Positions 15,197 to 25,655 of a DNA stretch of 64,000 bases are shown piece by piece (within the stretch, counting starts at the first letter, position 1; the number at the start of each line of letters is the position of its first letter). Origin of the DNA: Anaerotignum sp. MB30-C6. GTDB lineage: Bacteria > Bacillota > Clostridia > Lachnospirales > Anaerotignaceae. The notes under the pieces were generated by a model. It was not told the DNA's origin and did no database searches. It saw nothing but the letters and a program-made list of their open reading frames with translations. The translations under genes and the position numbers were made by a program. The stretch lies in NCBI RefSeq assembly GCF_030908465.1, contig NZ_CP133078.1, forward strand, positions 1,116,001 through 1,180,000, in the 5' to 3' direction.

Positions 15197-17644
15197 ATGG
15201 ATGGAAAATATACAAAAAAAGCACAAGAAGTTTTAGCAAGAGCTCAAGAGGCGGCGTTAAAACTGGGAAATAAGTATGTAGGTACGGAGCATATTTTGCT
15301 GGGGTTAACGCTGGTGAAAGACAGCGTTGCTGCCAAGGCTTTAGAAGAACAAGGCGTGACCTATCATCAGGTTATGGATAGAATTGTTGCAATGAATGAA
15401 CATAACAAAACTTTTTATGTTCCTGTGGACTATACCCCTAGGGCAAAACGAGTGGTTGAGTTTAGTCTACAAGAAGCAGTGAAAATGGGAATGGGCTATG
15501 TTGGCACAGAACATATGCTGGTTTCCTTAATTCGGGAAGAGGATAATATTGCAACAAAAATTTTAAGAGATTTAAACGTAAACCGTCAGCAGGTATACGG
15601 CGATATTATGAATATGTTGGGTGCTGGAGAAAATGAAACTGCCGGCGGGAAAGGCATGAACCCCCATGGGGAAGAAAATGAAAAAAGTGCAACAGAAACT
15701 TTGGATAAATTTAGCCGCAACTTAACAGAAATGGCAAGAAACAATAAATTTGACCCTATTGTGGGAAGAGACTTGGAAATCGAACGTATTATTCAAATTT
15801 TAAGTAGAAGAACAAAAAATAACCCTTGTTTGGTAGGGGATCCTGGTGTAGGGAAAACTGCTATTGTAGAAGGTTTGGCACAAAAAATTGCTGATGGAAA
15901 TATACCCGATGTTTTGAAAAATAAAAAAATAATCAGTTTAGATCTTTCCGCTGTGGTTGCAGGTTCAAAATATCGTGGTGAGTTTGAAGATAGAATGAAG
16001 AAGGCTTTGGCAGAGGTTCGTACCGATGGCAACATCATCTTGTTTATTGATGAAATTCATACCATTATTGGTGCGGGTGCGGCAGAAGGTGCCATTGATG
16101 CCTCAAACATTTTAAAGCCTTCTCTGGCACGAGGCGAAATACAGCTAATTGGTGCCACAACCATGGATGAATACCGAAAGCATATTGAAAAAGATGCTGC
16201 TTTTGAACGTCGTTTCCAGCCTGTAAAGGTGGAAGAACCTTCGGAGGAGGTAGCAATTAGTATGCTTCGTGCCCTTCGAGATAGATATGAGGTGCATCAT
16301 AAAGTAACCATAACCGATGAGGCGGTGGAGGCAGCGGTAAAGCTTTCTATGCGTTATGTAACGGATCGCTTCTTGCCTGATAAAGCCATTGATTTAATTG
16401 ATGAGGCTGCTTCACGGTTGCGTTTAAAAACCTATACAGCACCCATTGGCGTGAAGGATTTACAAAAGAAATTAACGGCAATGGAAAAAGAAAAAGAGGA
16501 ATCCATAAAAACTGAAGATTTTGCAAAGGCTGGAGAAATTAAAAAACAACAAGACATTTTGCGTACTCAATTAAAAGAAGCCCAGAAGGAATGGGAGAGT
16601 AAAAACAATACCAACGATCAAACCGTAACCGCTGAAGAGGTGGCCGAGGTTCTTTCTCGTTGGACAGGAATTCCTTTACAAAGTTTAAGGGAAGAGGAGA
16701 CCGCAAGACTGCTTGCCTTGGAAAGCACCCTTCACCAAAGAGTGATAGGGCAGGAAGAGGCAGTAAAAGCTGTTTCAAGAGCGGTTCGTCGTGGCCGAGT
16801 AGGGTTGAAGGATCCCAATAGGCCCATTGGTTCCTTCCTGTTTTTAGGCCCTACGGGTGTAGGTAAAACGGAGCTCTCGAAGGCTTTGGCACAGGCGCTT
16901 TTTGGTGATGAAAGTGCTATGGTTCGTATTGATATGTCTGAATATATGGAAAAACATAGCGTAGCCAGAATGGTCGGGGCTCCTCCGGGATATGTTGGCT
17001 ATGAAGAGGGGGGCCAGCTCAGCGAAAAGGTACGCAGAAACCCTTATTCTGTTATTCTTTTTGATGAAATTGAAAAGGCATCTCCCGAAGTGTTTAACAT
17101 CCTGTTACAGGTTTTAGATGATGGACATATCACCGATGGTCAGGGCAGAAAAGTAGATTTTAAAAATACGGTTATTATTATGACCTCGAATGCAGGTGCA
17201 AGAAGCATTGCAGCACCGAAAAAACTGGGCTTTACCAGCATGGAAACAGCGGAGCAAAGCTACGAATCCATGAAAAAAGGTGTTATGGACGAAGTGAAAA
17301 ATATTTTCAAGCCAGAGTTTATCAATCGTATTGACGATATCATTGTATTCCATCCTCTGGAAGAAAAGGACATCGTTGAGATTGTAAGATTAATGGCAAA
17401 AACCCTATCTCAAAGGGTGGAGGAAAATATGGGCATTACTTTAACTTTTACCGACAAAGCCATTGAAAAAATTGCCTCTGAGGGGTATGACAAGGCTTAT
17501 GGTGCAAGACCGTTACGCCGTGCGTTGCAAACAAAGATTGAGGATGTCTTCGCCGAGGAGTTCTTAGGTGGAAATATTCAAAAAGGCAGCAAGGTATCCG
17601 TAGGCGTAAAAACAAATGGATATTCCTTCAGGAATGTGAAGTAA
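15197..17644 (+). CDS. clpC: ATP-dependent Clp protease ATP-binding subunit ClpC
   Basis: An 815-residue AAA+ unfoldase partnering ClpP. Two Clp-N repeats (about 1-145) are followed by AAA-1 with GDPGVGKT (near 214) and a middle domain whose [20 protein letters not shown] stretch is the UVR/M-domain diagnostic of ClpC rather than ClpA/ClpE. AAA-2 follows with GPTGVGKT (near 551). Start ATG 15197 follows AAGGAAGGTGAAG; an ATG at 15167 lacks a good RBS. Unusually for Firmicutes, no ctsR, mcsA or mcsB genes precede it, so its regulation must differ from the classical operon. Confidence 0.95.
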   Translation: MDGKYTKKAQEVLARAQEAALKLGNKYVGTEHILLGLTLVKDSVAAKALEEQGVTYHQVMDRIVAMNEHNKTFYVPVDYTPRAKRVVEFSLQEAVKMGMGYVGTEHMLVSLIREEDNIATKILRDLNVNRQQVYGDIMNMLGAGENETAGGKGMNPHGEENEKSATETLDKFSRNLTEMARNNKFDPIVGRDLEIERIIQILSRRTKNNPCLVGDPGVGKTAIVEGLAQKIADGNIPDVLKNKKIISLDLSAVVAGSKYRGEFEDRMKKALAEVRTDGNIILFIDEIHTIIGAGAAEGAIDASNILKPSLARGEIQLIGATTMDEYRKHIEKDAAFERRFQPVKVEEPSEEVAISMLRALRDRYEVHHKVTITDEAVEAAVKLSMRYVTDRFLPDKAIDLIDEAASRLRLKTYTAPIGVKDLQKKLTAMEKEKEESIKTEDFAKAGEIKKQQDILRTQLKEAQKEWESKNNTNDQTVTAEEVAEVLSRWTGIPLQSLREEETARLLALESTLHQRVIGQEEAVKAVSRAVRRGRVGLKDPNRPIGSFLFLGPTGVGKTELSKALAQALFGDESAMVRIDMSEYMEKHSVARMVGAPPGYVGYEEGGQLSEKVRRNPYSVILFDEIEKASPEVFNILLQVLDDGHITDGQGRKVDFKNTVIIMTSNAGARSIAAPKKLGFTSMETAEQSYESMKKGVMDEVKNIFKPEFINRIDDIIVFHPLEEKDIVEIVRLMAKTLSQRVEENMGITLTFTDKAIEKIASEGYDKAYGARPLRRALQTKIEDVFAEEFLGGNIQKGSKVSVGVKTNGYSFRNVK

Positions 17645-17798
17645 GCGTCCTTTTTCCTGGGGAATAAATAAATTTAGGTATATACCAAAACTTTGTTTTG
17701 TGTTATAATCAACCTAATCCAAATGTGAGAGAAATTTGGCGAAATTTCGGATTTTATATCGAAAAGCATATTGAAGTGATATTTTGGGAGGTAGCGTA

Positions 17799-18212
17799 AT
17801 GGCTGTAATTGAAGAATTGATTCGTCAAGAAGAAGATGGAACTATCAGCTTCGGCAATTACTTGATGGATGAAAAGAAAAAGGTTTTGGATTTTGAAGTA
17901 AAAGGTGATCTTTATAAGGTTAAAACATACAATGAAATTACAAAATTAGAGAAGAACGGAAAAATGCTCATGGAGGTAGTGCCTGGCGCTACCATACATA
18001 AATTCTCTTTAACTGCTAAGGGTGCATATTTTATGGTAGAAGGTCACGAAGACGTTCAGTTGACATTGGAAATGGAGCCTGAAACAGAATATAAAATTTT
18101 GATTGATGATGTGAATGTAGGAAAAGTAAAAACAAATATGGCGGGTAAAGTAACCCTTAGTGTTGAGTTACAAAACAACACGCCATATGTGAAGGTTGAA
18201 AAGATCGGTTAA
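17799..18212 (+). CDS. Conserved clostridial 137-aa protein of unknown function
   Basis: The protein has strand-rich repeats (ISFGNYLMDEKKKVLDFEVKGDLYKVKTY, MLMEVVPGATIHKF, VQLTLEMEPETEYKILIDDVNVGKVKTNMAGKVTLSVEL) that suggest an all-beta immunoglobulin-like fold. I recognise the pattern as a protein common in Lachnospiraceae that some databases label 'endosialidase', but no catalytic residues support that name. ATG 17799 follows GGGAGGTAG. An extended -10 (TGTTATAAT, 17701-17709) lies upstream and a terminator downstream, so it is a single-gene, probably well expressed unit. Confidence 0.8.
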   Translation: MAVIEELIRQEEDGTISFGNYLMDEKKKVLDFEVKGDLYKVKTYNEITKLEKNGKMLMEVVPGATIHKFSLTAKGAYFMVEGHEDVQLTLEMEPETEYKILIDDVNVGKVKTNMAGKVTLSVELQNNTPYVKVEKIG

Positions 18213-18220
18213 TAAACAAA

Positions 18221-18256
18221 AAGTGGACTGTATAATTGATACAGCCCACTTTTTTC
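18221..18256 (+). terminator. Terminator after the 137-aa gene
   Basis: AAGTGG-A-CTGTAT pairs with ATACAG-C-CCACTT, then TTTTT. Confidence 0.88.
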
Positions 18257-18292
18257 TCAATTCAGAAGCTTTTTGTGCTAGGGAGTGGAAAT

Positions 18293-19690
18293 ATGAAAAC
18301 AAAAACAGTATATATTTGTTCGTCCTGTGGGTATAAGAGTCCCAAATGGGCGGGCAAATGTACTAGTTGTGGAGAGTGGAATACATTTGAGGAACGGGAA
18401 GAGGTAAAAGGAACAAAAAGCCAAGGGGCGGCAAAGGCTATGTCAAAAAACTCTCATCAGCCCATTCCTCGCTTGTCAGAGGTTGAAATTTTGGGGGATG
18501 AACGTTTATTTACGGGAATTTCCGAATTTGATCGTGTGATGGGTGGCGGCATCGTAAGAGACTCCGTAACCATCATTACCTCTCCTCCCGGCGGAGGCAA
18601 ATCCACCTTGTCTTTGATGGTTGCCAGTCAGTTGGCAAAGGAGGGGAAACGGGTTCTGTATGCTTCTGGTGAAGAAAGTGATAGCCAGATTAAAAGCCGA
18701 GCCGACCGTATTTTGGAACATGTGGAGGATAATATCTGGATTTTGGCAGACACTTCCATGGATAGGGTTTTGGAGGCAATCTTGGAGGTGGATGCAGATT
18801 TTATCATTTTGGATAGTATCCAAACCTTTGCTTTGGCAGAATTTTACCCATCTAGGGCTGGGAACCCTACCCAAACCATGGAATGTGCCCAGACGTTGGT
18901 ACAATGTGCAAAGAATAAGGCTCGCCCCAGAGCAGTTTTTATGATTGGTCAGATGAACAAAAACGATGAAATTGCGGGTTTGAGGGCGTTAGAGCATTTG
19001 GTTGACGCAGTTTTGGTTTTGGAAGGCGAAGGGGGAGAAGAGCTGAGGAGCTTAACAGCTACAAAAAATCGCTTTGGCAGTACAGGGGAAATGGGTTTTT
19101 TTGCTATGACGGAAAAAGGACTTGCTTCCATCGATAACCCCTCGGAATATTTTATGACAAAAAGAAAAAAAGAGGACGCTGTTTCGGGAAGTGCTATTAC
19201 AGTTTTGCGGGAAGGTTCTCGTGCTGTTGTAGCGGAAATCGAAAGTCTGGTTTCCAACTCCTTTACACCATATCCTTCTCGAATAAGCGAAAACATGAAA
19301 AAAGATACCTTAAACACTCTTTTATCTGTATTAGAACAGCGTGGAGGGATAAAGCTATATGATAAGAATGTGGTTGTAAAAACAACGGGAGGTTTATATT
19401 TAAAAGAACAGGCTGCAAACTTAGCGGTATTGATGAGCATCGTTTCAGGTGTGCGTGACTTGCCTTTACCATCGGATTGGGCATTCATTGCCGATGTAGG
19501 CTTAACCGGTGAATTAAAAAAAATACCTACCATAGAGGGCCGACTACGTGAGTTGGATAGAATGGGTTTCACAAAGGCATTTGTCGCTGCTGAGGGGGCA
19601 AAAAAAGTAAAACTAGATAATTTAGAAGTGGTAGAATGCAAAAACCTCACACATTTAATGGAAAAAGTTTTCCCCTGTGGGAAAAAATGA
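18293..19690 (+). CDS. radA: DNA repair protein RadA
   Basis: A 465-residue branch-migration helicase for homologous recombination. The N-terminal C4 zinc finger has Cys 9, 12, 23 and 26; a RecA-like core follows with Walker A SPPGGGKST (98-105). The RadA-specific KNRFG motif lies in TATKNRFGSTGEMG, and the C-terminal Lon-protease-like domain includes DLPLPSDWAFIADVGLTGEL. Length is typical. ATG 18293 is preferred; upstream codons run through the preceding terminator. Confidence 0.96.
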   Translation: MKTKTVYICSSCGYKSPKWAGKCTSCGEWNTFEEREEVKGTKSQGAAKAMSKNSHQPIPRLSEVEILGDERLFTGISEFDRVMGGGIVRDSVTIITSPPGGGKSTLSLMVASQLAKEGKRVLYASGEESDSQIKSRADRILEHVEDNIWILADTSMDRVLEAILEVDADFIILDSIQTFALAEFYPSRAGNPTQTMECAQTLVQCAKNKARPRAVFMIGQMNKNDEIAGLRALEHLVDAVLVLEGEGGEELRSLTATKNRFGSTGEMGFFAMTEKGLASIDNPSEYFMTKRKKEDAVSGSAITVLREGSRAVVAEIESLVSNSFTPYPSRISENMKKDTLNTLLSVLEQRGGIKLYDKNVVVKTTGGLYLKEQAANLAVLMSIVSGVRDLPLPSDWAFIADVGLTGELKKIPTIEGRLRELDRMGFTKAFVAAEGAKKVKLDNLEVVECKNLTHLMEKVFPCGKK

Positions 19691-19735
19691 CGAAGAGTAT
19701 AAGTTTTACTTATATAATTCTTTACAGATTTTTAG

Positions 19736-19764
19736 TTTACGAATAAGCCAACCTATATTATAAT
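19736..19764 (+). promoter_or_regulatory. Promoter of the pyruvate carboxylase gene
   Basis: TTTACG (19736-19741), 17-bp spacer, TATAAT (19759-19764). Confidence 0.65.
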
Positions 19765-19833
19765 AGTGAACAAGGTTTTAATTGTAAACTTGGGGTTTTG
19801 ATTGGAAAGCATAATGATTAAGGAGGTATAAAA

Positions 19834-22800
19834 ATGCAGGAAGTACAAATTAAGAAGTTTAAAAAGGTGCTTGTAGCAAACCGTGGCGAAATTGCCATTC
19901 GTGTGTATCGTGCCTTGAACGAGCTGGGCATCCAGACTATAGGTATCTTTTCTAAAGAAGATAAATACTCTCTGTTCCGTACCAAAACAGATGAGGCTTA
20001 TATGCTGAATCCTGAAAAAGGGCCTATTGATGCATATTTGGATATTGACAATATCATTAAAATTGCAAAGGCAAAGGGGGCAGACGCCATCCATCCAGGA
20101 TATGGCTTCCTTTCTGAAAATCCTGATTTTGTTTCTGCTTGTAAAAAAGCAGGGATTGCTTTTATCGGCCCTGAGGTTGAAGTTATGTATGCCATGGGTG
20201 ATAAAATATCTTCCAAGAAAATGGCAATTGAATGTAATGTGCCCATCATCCCTGGTGTTGACCATGCAATTCGTGACTTGGATGAAGTAATGTCAGTGGC
20301 TGAAAAAGTTGGCTACCCAGTAATGCTGAAAGCAAGCAATGGCGGCGGTGGCCGTGGTATGCGTATTGTAAATAGCTCTGCGGATATGCCAAAAGAATTT
20401 GAAGAAGCAAGGAACGAAGCGAAAAAAGCTTTTGGTGATGATAAAATTTTCGTTGAAAAATATCTTCGTAACCCTAAGCACATCGAAGTTCAGGTTTTAG
20501 GCGATAAATATGGCAACGTGGTTCACCTGTTTGACCGGGACTGCTCTGTACAGAGACGTCATCAGAAGGTAGTGGAATTTGCTCCCGCTTTTACCATAGG
20601 CGATGCAGTAAGAGAAAAGATTTTTGCGGATGCTGTTCGTTTGTCAAAGCATGTGGGTTATAAAAATGCAGGTACACTGGAGTTCTTGGTTGATGCTGAT
20701 GAAAATTACTACTTCATCGAAATGAACCCAAGAATTCAGGTTGAGCATACTGTTACGGAAGAAGTAACAGGTATAGATATCGTACAGTCTCAGATTTTAA
20801 TTGAGGAAGGTTATCCATTAAACTCTCCTGAAATTGGTATCAACTCTCAGGAAGAAATCACTTGCAACGGCTATGCAATTCAGTTGCGTGTTACAACGGA
20901 AGACCCTGCAAACAATTTCTTGCCTGACACAGGTAAAATTAACGTTTATCGTTCTTCCGCAGGTAAAGGTATCCGCTTGGATGGTGGTACTGCATACACA
21001 GGTGCAGAAATCACACCTTATTACGATAGTTTGTTGGTTAAAATCATTGCCCACGACAGACGTTTTGAAGGTGCGACCCATAAGGCGATTCGTGCCATTA
21101 AAGAAACAAGAATTCGTGGTGTAAAAACCAACATTCCTTTCTTGATTAACGTGTTGCAGAGCCAGATTTGGAATGATGGTAAGTGTACAACAACTTTCAT
21201 TGAAAGTACTCCAGAATTGTTCCACATTGTTCCCGGGAAAGACCGTGCTACAAAGATTGCAGAGTTCATCGGCAACAAAATTGTAAACGAATCGAAGGGG
21301 AAGAAACCTGAGTTTGATCGAATTGTCCCTCCATCCTTCGGTAAAAATGAAGATGGAAGCACAATTGAAGTGAATGGTGCAAAAAATGCGTTCTTGAAAA
21401 TGGGTGCAAAGGACTTCACCCAGAGCTTAATGAAGGAAAAACGCCTCTTTGTTACGGATACAACTATGCGTGATGCCCACCAGTCCTTGATGGCAACACG
21501 TCTGCGTACAAATGATTTGGTTGTTGCAGCACCTGCAACCAACATGGCAATGGAAAAAGCTTTTTCCGTTGAAGCATGGGGCGGTGCAACTTTCGACGTT
21601 GCATATCGTTTCTTGAAGGAATCCCCTTGGATTCGATTACAGCAGTTGTCTAAGGCCATGCCAAACACCCTAATTCAGATGTTATTGCGTGCGTCCAACG
21701 CTGTTGGTTACGCAAACTACCCTGATAACGTGGTTCAGGAATTTATTAAAATTTCAGCGGAAAGAGGCGTTGATGTTTTCCGTATTTTTGATAGCTTGAA
21801 CTGGATTGAAAATATGAAAATGCCCATTGAAGAGTCTTTGAAAACAGGTAAAATTGTTGAAGGTGCTATTTGCTACACAGGGGATATTTTAGACCCTAAG
21901 GAAACGAAATACACTTTGGACTACTATGTGCGTAAGGCAAAGGAATTAGAAGCCTTGGGTTGTCACATTTTTGCCATCAAAGACATGGCGGGCTTATTGA
22001 AGCCTTATGCTGCGAAAGAATTGTTTAGTGCATTAAAATCTGAATTAAATATTCCTTTGCATCTGCATACCCACGATACAACAGGGAACGGTGTAAGCAC
22101 TGTTTTAATGGCAGCAGAAGCAGGGGTAAACATTGTGGACTTGGCAATTCAGTCTATGAGTTCATTAACTAGCCAGCCTTCTATGAACGCAGTTGTAGAG
22201 GCATTGAAGGGCACAGAAAGAGACACAGGTCTGAACCCAGACCAGCTCACAGAATTAAGCCAGTATTATGAAGGTGTACGTCAGATTTTCACTGGTTTTG
22301 AAAGTGAAATGAAAACGCCCAATACAGAAATTTATAAATACGAAATCCCCGGTGGACAGTATTCTAACTTGTTAGCACAGGTTAAGGCCATGGGCTCTGC
22401 GGATAATTTTGAAGAAATTAAGCATTTGTATAAGCAGGCTAACGACCTTTTGGGCAACATCATTAAAGTAACTCCCTCTTCCAAGGTGGTAGGGGACATG
22501 GCAATTTTCATGTCCAAGAACGGTTTAAATAAAGACAACATCCTGACAGAAGGTAAAGACTTGTCATACCCTGATTCCGTTGTGGACTACTTTATGGGTA
22601 ACATAGGTAAGCCTGAGGGCGGTTTCCCTGAAGATTTACAGGAAATTGTGTTAAAGGGTAAAAAGCCAATCGCAGGCAGAGCAGGTGCGTTGTTGCCTCC
22701 TGCGGACTTGGAAGCAATTGAAAAATATTTGCTTGAAACCCATACCATGAAGCGTATTAATATTAGAAATATCATTAGCTACGCTATGTACCCTAAGGTA

Positions 22801-23298
22801 TATGACGATTACTGCTTCCATTGGGAATACTACACAGATGTTTCCAAGTTAACCAGCGATGTATATTTCTTTGGTTTGGCAAAAGGCGAAGAAACATCCA
22901 TCGAAATTGGGGAAGGTAAGAATATTTTGATTAAATATATCGATATGTCCGATCCCGACTCTGAAGGTTCCCGTACCCTTACCTTTGAAATTAACGGCGC
23001 AGTGCGTGAAGTGAAGGTGCTGGATCAGAACTTAGAAGTGAAGAGTGACCGTAGACTAAAAGCGGATAAGAGCAATCCTTTCCACCTAGGTTCCTCTATC
23101 CCCGGTACAATCAGCAAGATTTTTGTAAAAGAAGGGGATGCTGTGAAGAAAAATCAACCTCTGCTCACTGTAGAAGCCATGAAGATGGAAACATCCATTG
23201 TAGCAAAAGAAGATGGCATAATTGATAAGATTTATGCTGTTGAAGGTGAGAAGGTTAGTCAAGGAGATTTGTTGGTATCCTTTGCAAAAGAAAACTAA
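19834..23298 (+). CDS. pyc: Pyruvate carboxylase
   Basis: A 1154-residue single-chain biotin enzyme making oxaloacetate from pyruvate and bicarbonate. Order: biotin carboxylase (VLVANRGEIAIRVYRA from residue 10; ATP-grasp loop ASNGGGGRGMRIV), carboxyltransferase TIM barrel (VTDTTMRDAHQSLMATRLR; ATFDVAYRFLKESPW; HTHDTTGNG metal site), allosteric region, and a C-terminal biotinyl domain with VEAMKMETS (biotinylated Lys near 1117). Length is the family norm. AAGGAGG precedes the ATG. It supplies oxaloacetate anaplerotically, in an anaerobe usually for amino acid or C4-dicarboxylate synthesis. Confidence 0.98.
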   Translation: MQEVQIKKFKKVLVANRGEIAIRVYRALNELGIQTIGIFSKEDKYSLFRTKTDEAYMLNPEKGPIDAYLDIDNIIKIAKAKGADAIHPGYGFLSENPDFVSACKKAGIAFIGPEVEVMYAMGDKISSKKMAIECNVPIIPGVDHAIRDLDEVMSVAEKVGYPVMLKASNGGGGRGMRIVNSSADMPKEFEEARNEAKKAFGDDKIFVEKYLRNPKHIEVQVLGDKYGNVVHLFDRDCSVQRRHQKVVEFAPAFTIGDAVREKIFADAVRLSKHVGYKNAGTLEFLVDADENYYFIEMNPRIQVEHTVTEEVTGIDIVQSQILIEEGYPLNSPEIGINSQEEITCNGYAIQLRVTTEDPANNFLPDTGKINVYRSSAGKGIRLDGGTAYTGAEITPYYDSLLVKIIAHDRRFEGATHKAIRAIKETRIRGVKTNIPFLINVLQSQIWNDGKCTTTFIESTPELFHIVPGKDRATKIAEFIGNKIVNESKGKKPEFDRIVPPSFGKNEDGSTIEVNGAKNAFLKMGAKDFTQSLMKEKRLFVTDTTMRDAHQSLMATRLRTNDLVVAAPATNMAMEKAFSVEAWGGATFDVAYRFLKESPWIRLQQLSKAMPNTLIQMLLRASNAVGYANYPDNVVQEFIKISAERGVDVFRIFDSLNWIENMKMPIEESLKTGKIVEGAICYTGDILDPKETKYTLDYYVRKAKELEALGCHIFAIKDMAGLLKPYAAKELFSALKSELNIPLHLHTHDTTGNGVSTVLMAAEAGVNIVDLAIQSMSSLTSQPSMNAVVEALKGTERDTGLNPDQLTELSQYYEGVRQIFTGFESEMKTPNTEIYKYEIPGGQYSNLLAQVKAMGSADNFEEIKHLYKQANDLLGNIIKVTPSSKVVGDMAIFMSKNGLNKDNILTEGKDLSYPDSVVDYFMGNIGKPEGGFPEDLQEIVLKGKKPIAGRAGALLPPADLEAIEKYLLETHTMKRINIRNIISYAMYPKVYDDYCFHWEYYTDVSKLTSDVYFFGLAKGEETSIEIGEGKNILIKYIDMSDPDSEGSRTLTFEINGAVREVKVLDQNLEVKSDRRLKADKSNPFHLGSSIPGTISKIFVKEGDAVKKNQPLLTVEAMKMETSIVAKEDGIIDKIYAVEGEKVSQGDLLVSFAKEN

Positions 23299-23312
23299 AA
23301 TAGACTTAATAA

Positions 23313-23344
23313 AAAAGCCGCAGAGGAATCTGCGGCTTTTAAAT
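23313..23344 (+). terminator. Terminator of pyc
   Basis: AAAAGCCGCAGA (23313-23324) and TCTGCGGCTTTT (23329-23340) are perfect arms with a 4-nt loop. Confidence 0.92.
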
Positions 23345-23474
23345 ATGAAGCCCACGCTAGAAAAGGCCAATGGCTTTTTGATTATGCAGAATTAACATGA
23401 ATTAATAAAATAGCCACAGGACTTATTATAAGAAAAATAGACCAATTACGAAGGATGAAAATCTAAGGAAAAAA

Positions 23475-23516
23475 AGCTAAGCCCCTTAAAAAAGTAAGAC
23501 AGTGGCTTCAAGGGCG
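23475..23516 (-). terminator. Probable terminator of the leftward gene at 23555
   Basis: On the minus strand GCCCTT (23515-23510) pairs with AAGGGGC (23487-23481), and the transcript continues into TTAGCTTTTTTT. The stem is short with a long loop. Confidence 0.5.
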
Positions 23517-23554
23517 TATGATTTTTCTATTAGGCTAAACTTCTTTGGGTAATA

Positions 23555-24142
23555 TTATTCATTACTTTGAAAAAATTCAATGAATACTTGCATTTCACAT
23601 TCATCCACACCTGTAGTCAAAATAATCTGGCCGCTACTAACAACTGAGTAGTCAATTGTCAGAATGCTTCCTGATAAGGAAACACCTATGGGGGCGGATA
23701 CTAATGAAAGGGGATAATCCGGTGCAAGTTCAATTAAACAACTCCCAGCCTCCGTTGTAGCATTTTGCTTTCCTATGGTAAAGTGTTGATTGTCTTTTTT
23801 TGTTACTACTCTGCCTAAGTCTGGAGGAATTATCGTAATTTTTACATTCTCCACGGGAATACTGGGTTCTGGTTCCGGGCAAAGGAAGTCTTTAAATAAT
23901 TCAAGCTTATTTAATAAAACAATCTCTAAAAGAGTTGCGGCACTTATGATTTTTTTGATCGAATTGTTTGTGAGTAAAACGGCTGTTGAGTTGTTCTCTA
24001 AAAAAACGGCTTTTTGTAGTTTTTCGCCTTCTGCATTGATAATATGGGCAAGCGCTGCCTGCTCATAAGCTACGGACTGTATTATATCTGTGATTGCCTG
24101 CGAGCGGGTTGTGGTACTGGACATAATTTCAGGAATTTCCAT
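23555..24142 (-). CDS. Unknown protein with a spore-surface-like N-terminal motif
   Basis: A 195-residue product with no signal peptide. The N-terminal part (SSTTTRSQAITDIIQSVAYEQ, then ALAHIINAEGEKLQKAV) resembles a helical module found at the start of several Bacillus/Clostridium spore-surface or collagen-like proteins, in which 'I-NAEGEK-Q' is well conserved. The C-terminal half (about 105-195) is beta-rich with no motif that I can name. Start ATG 24142 follows GGAGAGG at 5 nt. It is monocistronic and close to yunB, so an envelope or spore-coat role is plausible but unproven. Confidence 0.55.
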   Translation of the reverse strand: MEIPEIMSSTTTRSQAITDIIQSVAYEQAALAHIINAEGEKLQKAVFLENNSTAVLLTNNSIKKIISAATLLEIVLLNKLELFKDFLCPEPEPSIPVENVKITIIPPDLGRVVTKKDNQHFTIGKQNATTEAGSCLIELAPDYPLSLVSAPIGVSLSGSILTIDYSVVSSGQIILTTGVDECEMQVFIEFFQSNE

Positions 24143-24281
24143 GGAATCCTCTCCAATCTTAATTTTAGTAACGTTTTAGACAACCTTCTTTATATTTTAT
24201 ACAAAGATATGTTTTATGTGATAAGAAGGCATTAAAAAGATCATGGAAATTCCTAGGGAACTTTCCAAATTAAGCAAAAAA

Positions 24282-24321
24282 ATAACAGTGATAGGCAAAG
24301 CTGAACCATAATCACTGTTAT
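24282..24321 (-). terminator. Terminator of the leftward gene at 24356
   Basis: ATAACAGTGAT (24282-24292) and ATCACTGTTAT (24311-24321) are perfect inverted arms; on the minus strand TTTTTTTGC follows. Confidence 0.88.
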
Positions 24322-24355
24322 AATAAATTTTATGAAAGAGATTTATCACTCTTTT

Positions 24356-24931
24356 TTATTTCCCGATGGATTTTTTATACTTTTCAACATCAGCATCGGT
24401 CAGAGGTTCTAACTCTTCCGGGTCTTGCCATCTTACCCAAATTCTGCCCTGTAAGCCGGGAATATCTAAAGGTGCATCCATAGCGTCTTTATCAATACCA
24501 ACAACGGTATCATTGTCCCCGTTAAACATAATCTCAAAAGGTTTTACAACGCCATTTTCGAAAACGAACATTTGGGTGCTAAAGTAGTTCAAATAGCCTG
24601 CTTCGCTTAAAAGATATTCTTCTAATTTTTCAATGGAAGGGAAGGTAAGAAGATACCAATTGCCATCGGAGTCAGAATAATCATATAGCTGATATCCTGT
24701 GAATTCTAACTCTTCATTACCGGTTGCCCCTTTATCTGTGTTTGCAGCACCCTTTAAAGTTAAAGGTTTTCCGTCTTTACCGTCGCTTAGAATTTCAGTT
24801 CCTGCAAGAAAGCAATCTACAAAGCCAGATACCTCATTGGCTTTGAATTTACCTTTTATAACGGTATAGTCGCCATTGTCGTAAGAAAGACTACCTAGTT
24901 CATTTAAAAATTCCTTTAGTGTTTTAACCAT
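24356..24931 (-). CDS. Hypothetical acidic protein (191 aa)
   Basis: The protein begins MVKTLKEFLNELGSLSYDNG and is acidic throughout, with aromatic, strand-forming stretches (YQLYDYSDSDGNWYLLTFPS, GRIWVRWQDPEEL). There is no signal peptide, TM segment or catalytic motif that I recognise, and no family was assigned. ATG 24931 is preferred because GGAGG lies 8 nt upstream; a TTG 15 nt earlier overlaps that RBS. It has its own terminator, so it is expressed alone. Confidence 0.75.
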   Translation of the reverse strand: MVKTLKEFLNELGSLSYDNGDYTVIKGKFKANEVSGFVDCFLAGTEILSDGKDGKPLTLKGAANTDKGATGNEELEFTGYQLYDYSDSDGNWYLLTFPSIEKLEEYLLSEAGYLNYFSTQMFVFENGVVKPFEIMFNGDNDTVVGIDKDAMDAPLDIPGLQGRIWVRWQDPEELEPLTDADVEKYKKSIGK

Positions 24932-25010
24932 TTCCAGTACCTCCAAAAAATAGTAAATCCTAATCTATCTATCATTTAATAATATTTTGTTCATTATGTC
25001 AATAGATATT

Positions 25011-25655
25011 CTAGTTTTGTCCCATATGGAAAAAATGATCAGGTACTTTTCCGCCGATGATTGTATCAACCAGCATTATTTTTTTGGTCAATGTAATTTT
25101 TTCGTGATACAAAGGATTTACAATTTGAATATCAAGGGTTAAGTTAATCCAAATTTTATAATTAACTTGATTGATTCCTGCCGTCACAAAAGAGGTTTCG
25201 TAGTCCGAGGTGATTGCCCCTGCGGGCATTAGGGTAAATGGAATTTTAGGGCCCCAGTTTGCAAAAAAATTAGATTTTGTTACTGCGCCCAATGGAATTA
25301 AAATCTCTTCATTGGGTAAGTTTTGCATTGCAGAATTAATCTTTTTGTTCAAGCGAGTACAAAAAAGATTAATTTGCTGTGTATTTGTACTGTATGTACC
25401 GTTTTCTTGATCTGTCAGGGTTATGAAATCCTTGGAAGACAGAGGAAGTTCCGCCATTAGGGTCTGAATACAATCGTCAATTATGTCATTGGCGATTGCC
25501 ATGGAATGATTATGAGAGATTTCCTGCAGGGAGGGCACTACTTTTTTTTCAAACTGACTTAGAATGAAAATGGTCAGAAAAAAAACAGAAACAAAAATAA
25601 TAACCAAAGAAGTAACTCCATTATTCTTATTTCTTTTTCGTAATTTTTTCTTCAT
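25011..25655 (-). CDS. yunB: Sporulation protein YunB
   Basis: A 214-residue membrane-anchored protein: a Lys/Arg-rich N-terminus, one TM helix (about 15-37), then an extracytoplasmic domain. ILIPLGAVTKSNFFANWGPKIPFTLMP, AGINQVNYKIWI and the closing MLVDTIIGGKVPDHFF match the YunB family. In Bacillus yunB is sigma-E dependent and needed for normal sporulation. ATG 25655 follows GGAGGTG at 6 nt; the ATG 15 nt earlier contains the RBS and is rejected. It supports a spore-forming host. Confidence 0.9.
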   Translation of the reverse strand: MKKKLRKRNKNNGVTSLVIIFVSVFFLTIFILSQFEKKVVPSLQEISHNHSMAIANDIIDDCIQTLMAELPLSSKDFITLTDQENGTYSTNTQQINLFCTRLNKKINSAMQNLPNEEILIPLGAVTKSNFFANWGPKIPFTLMPAGAITSDYETSFVTAGINQVNYKIWINLTLDIQIVNPLYHEKITLTKKIMLVDTIIGGKVPDHFFHMGQN

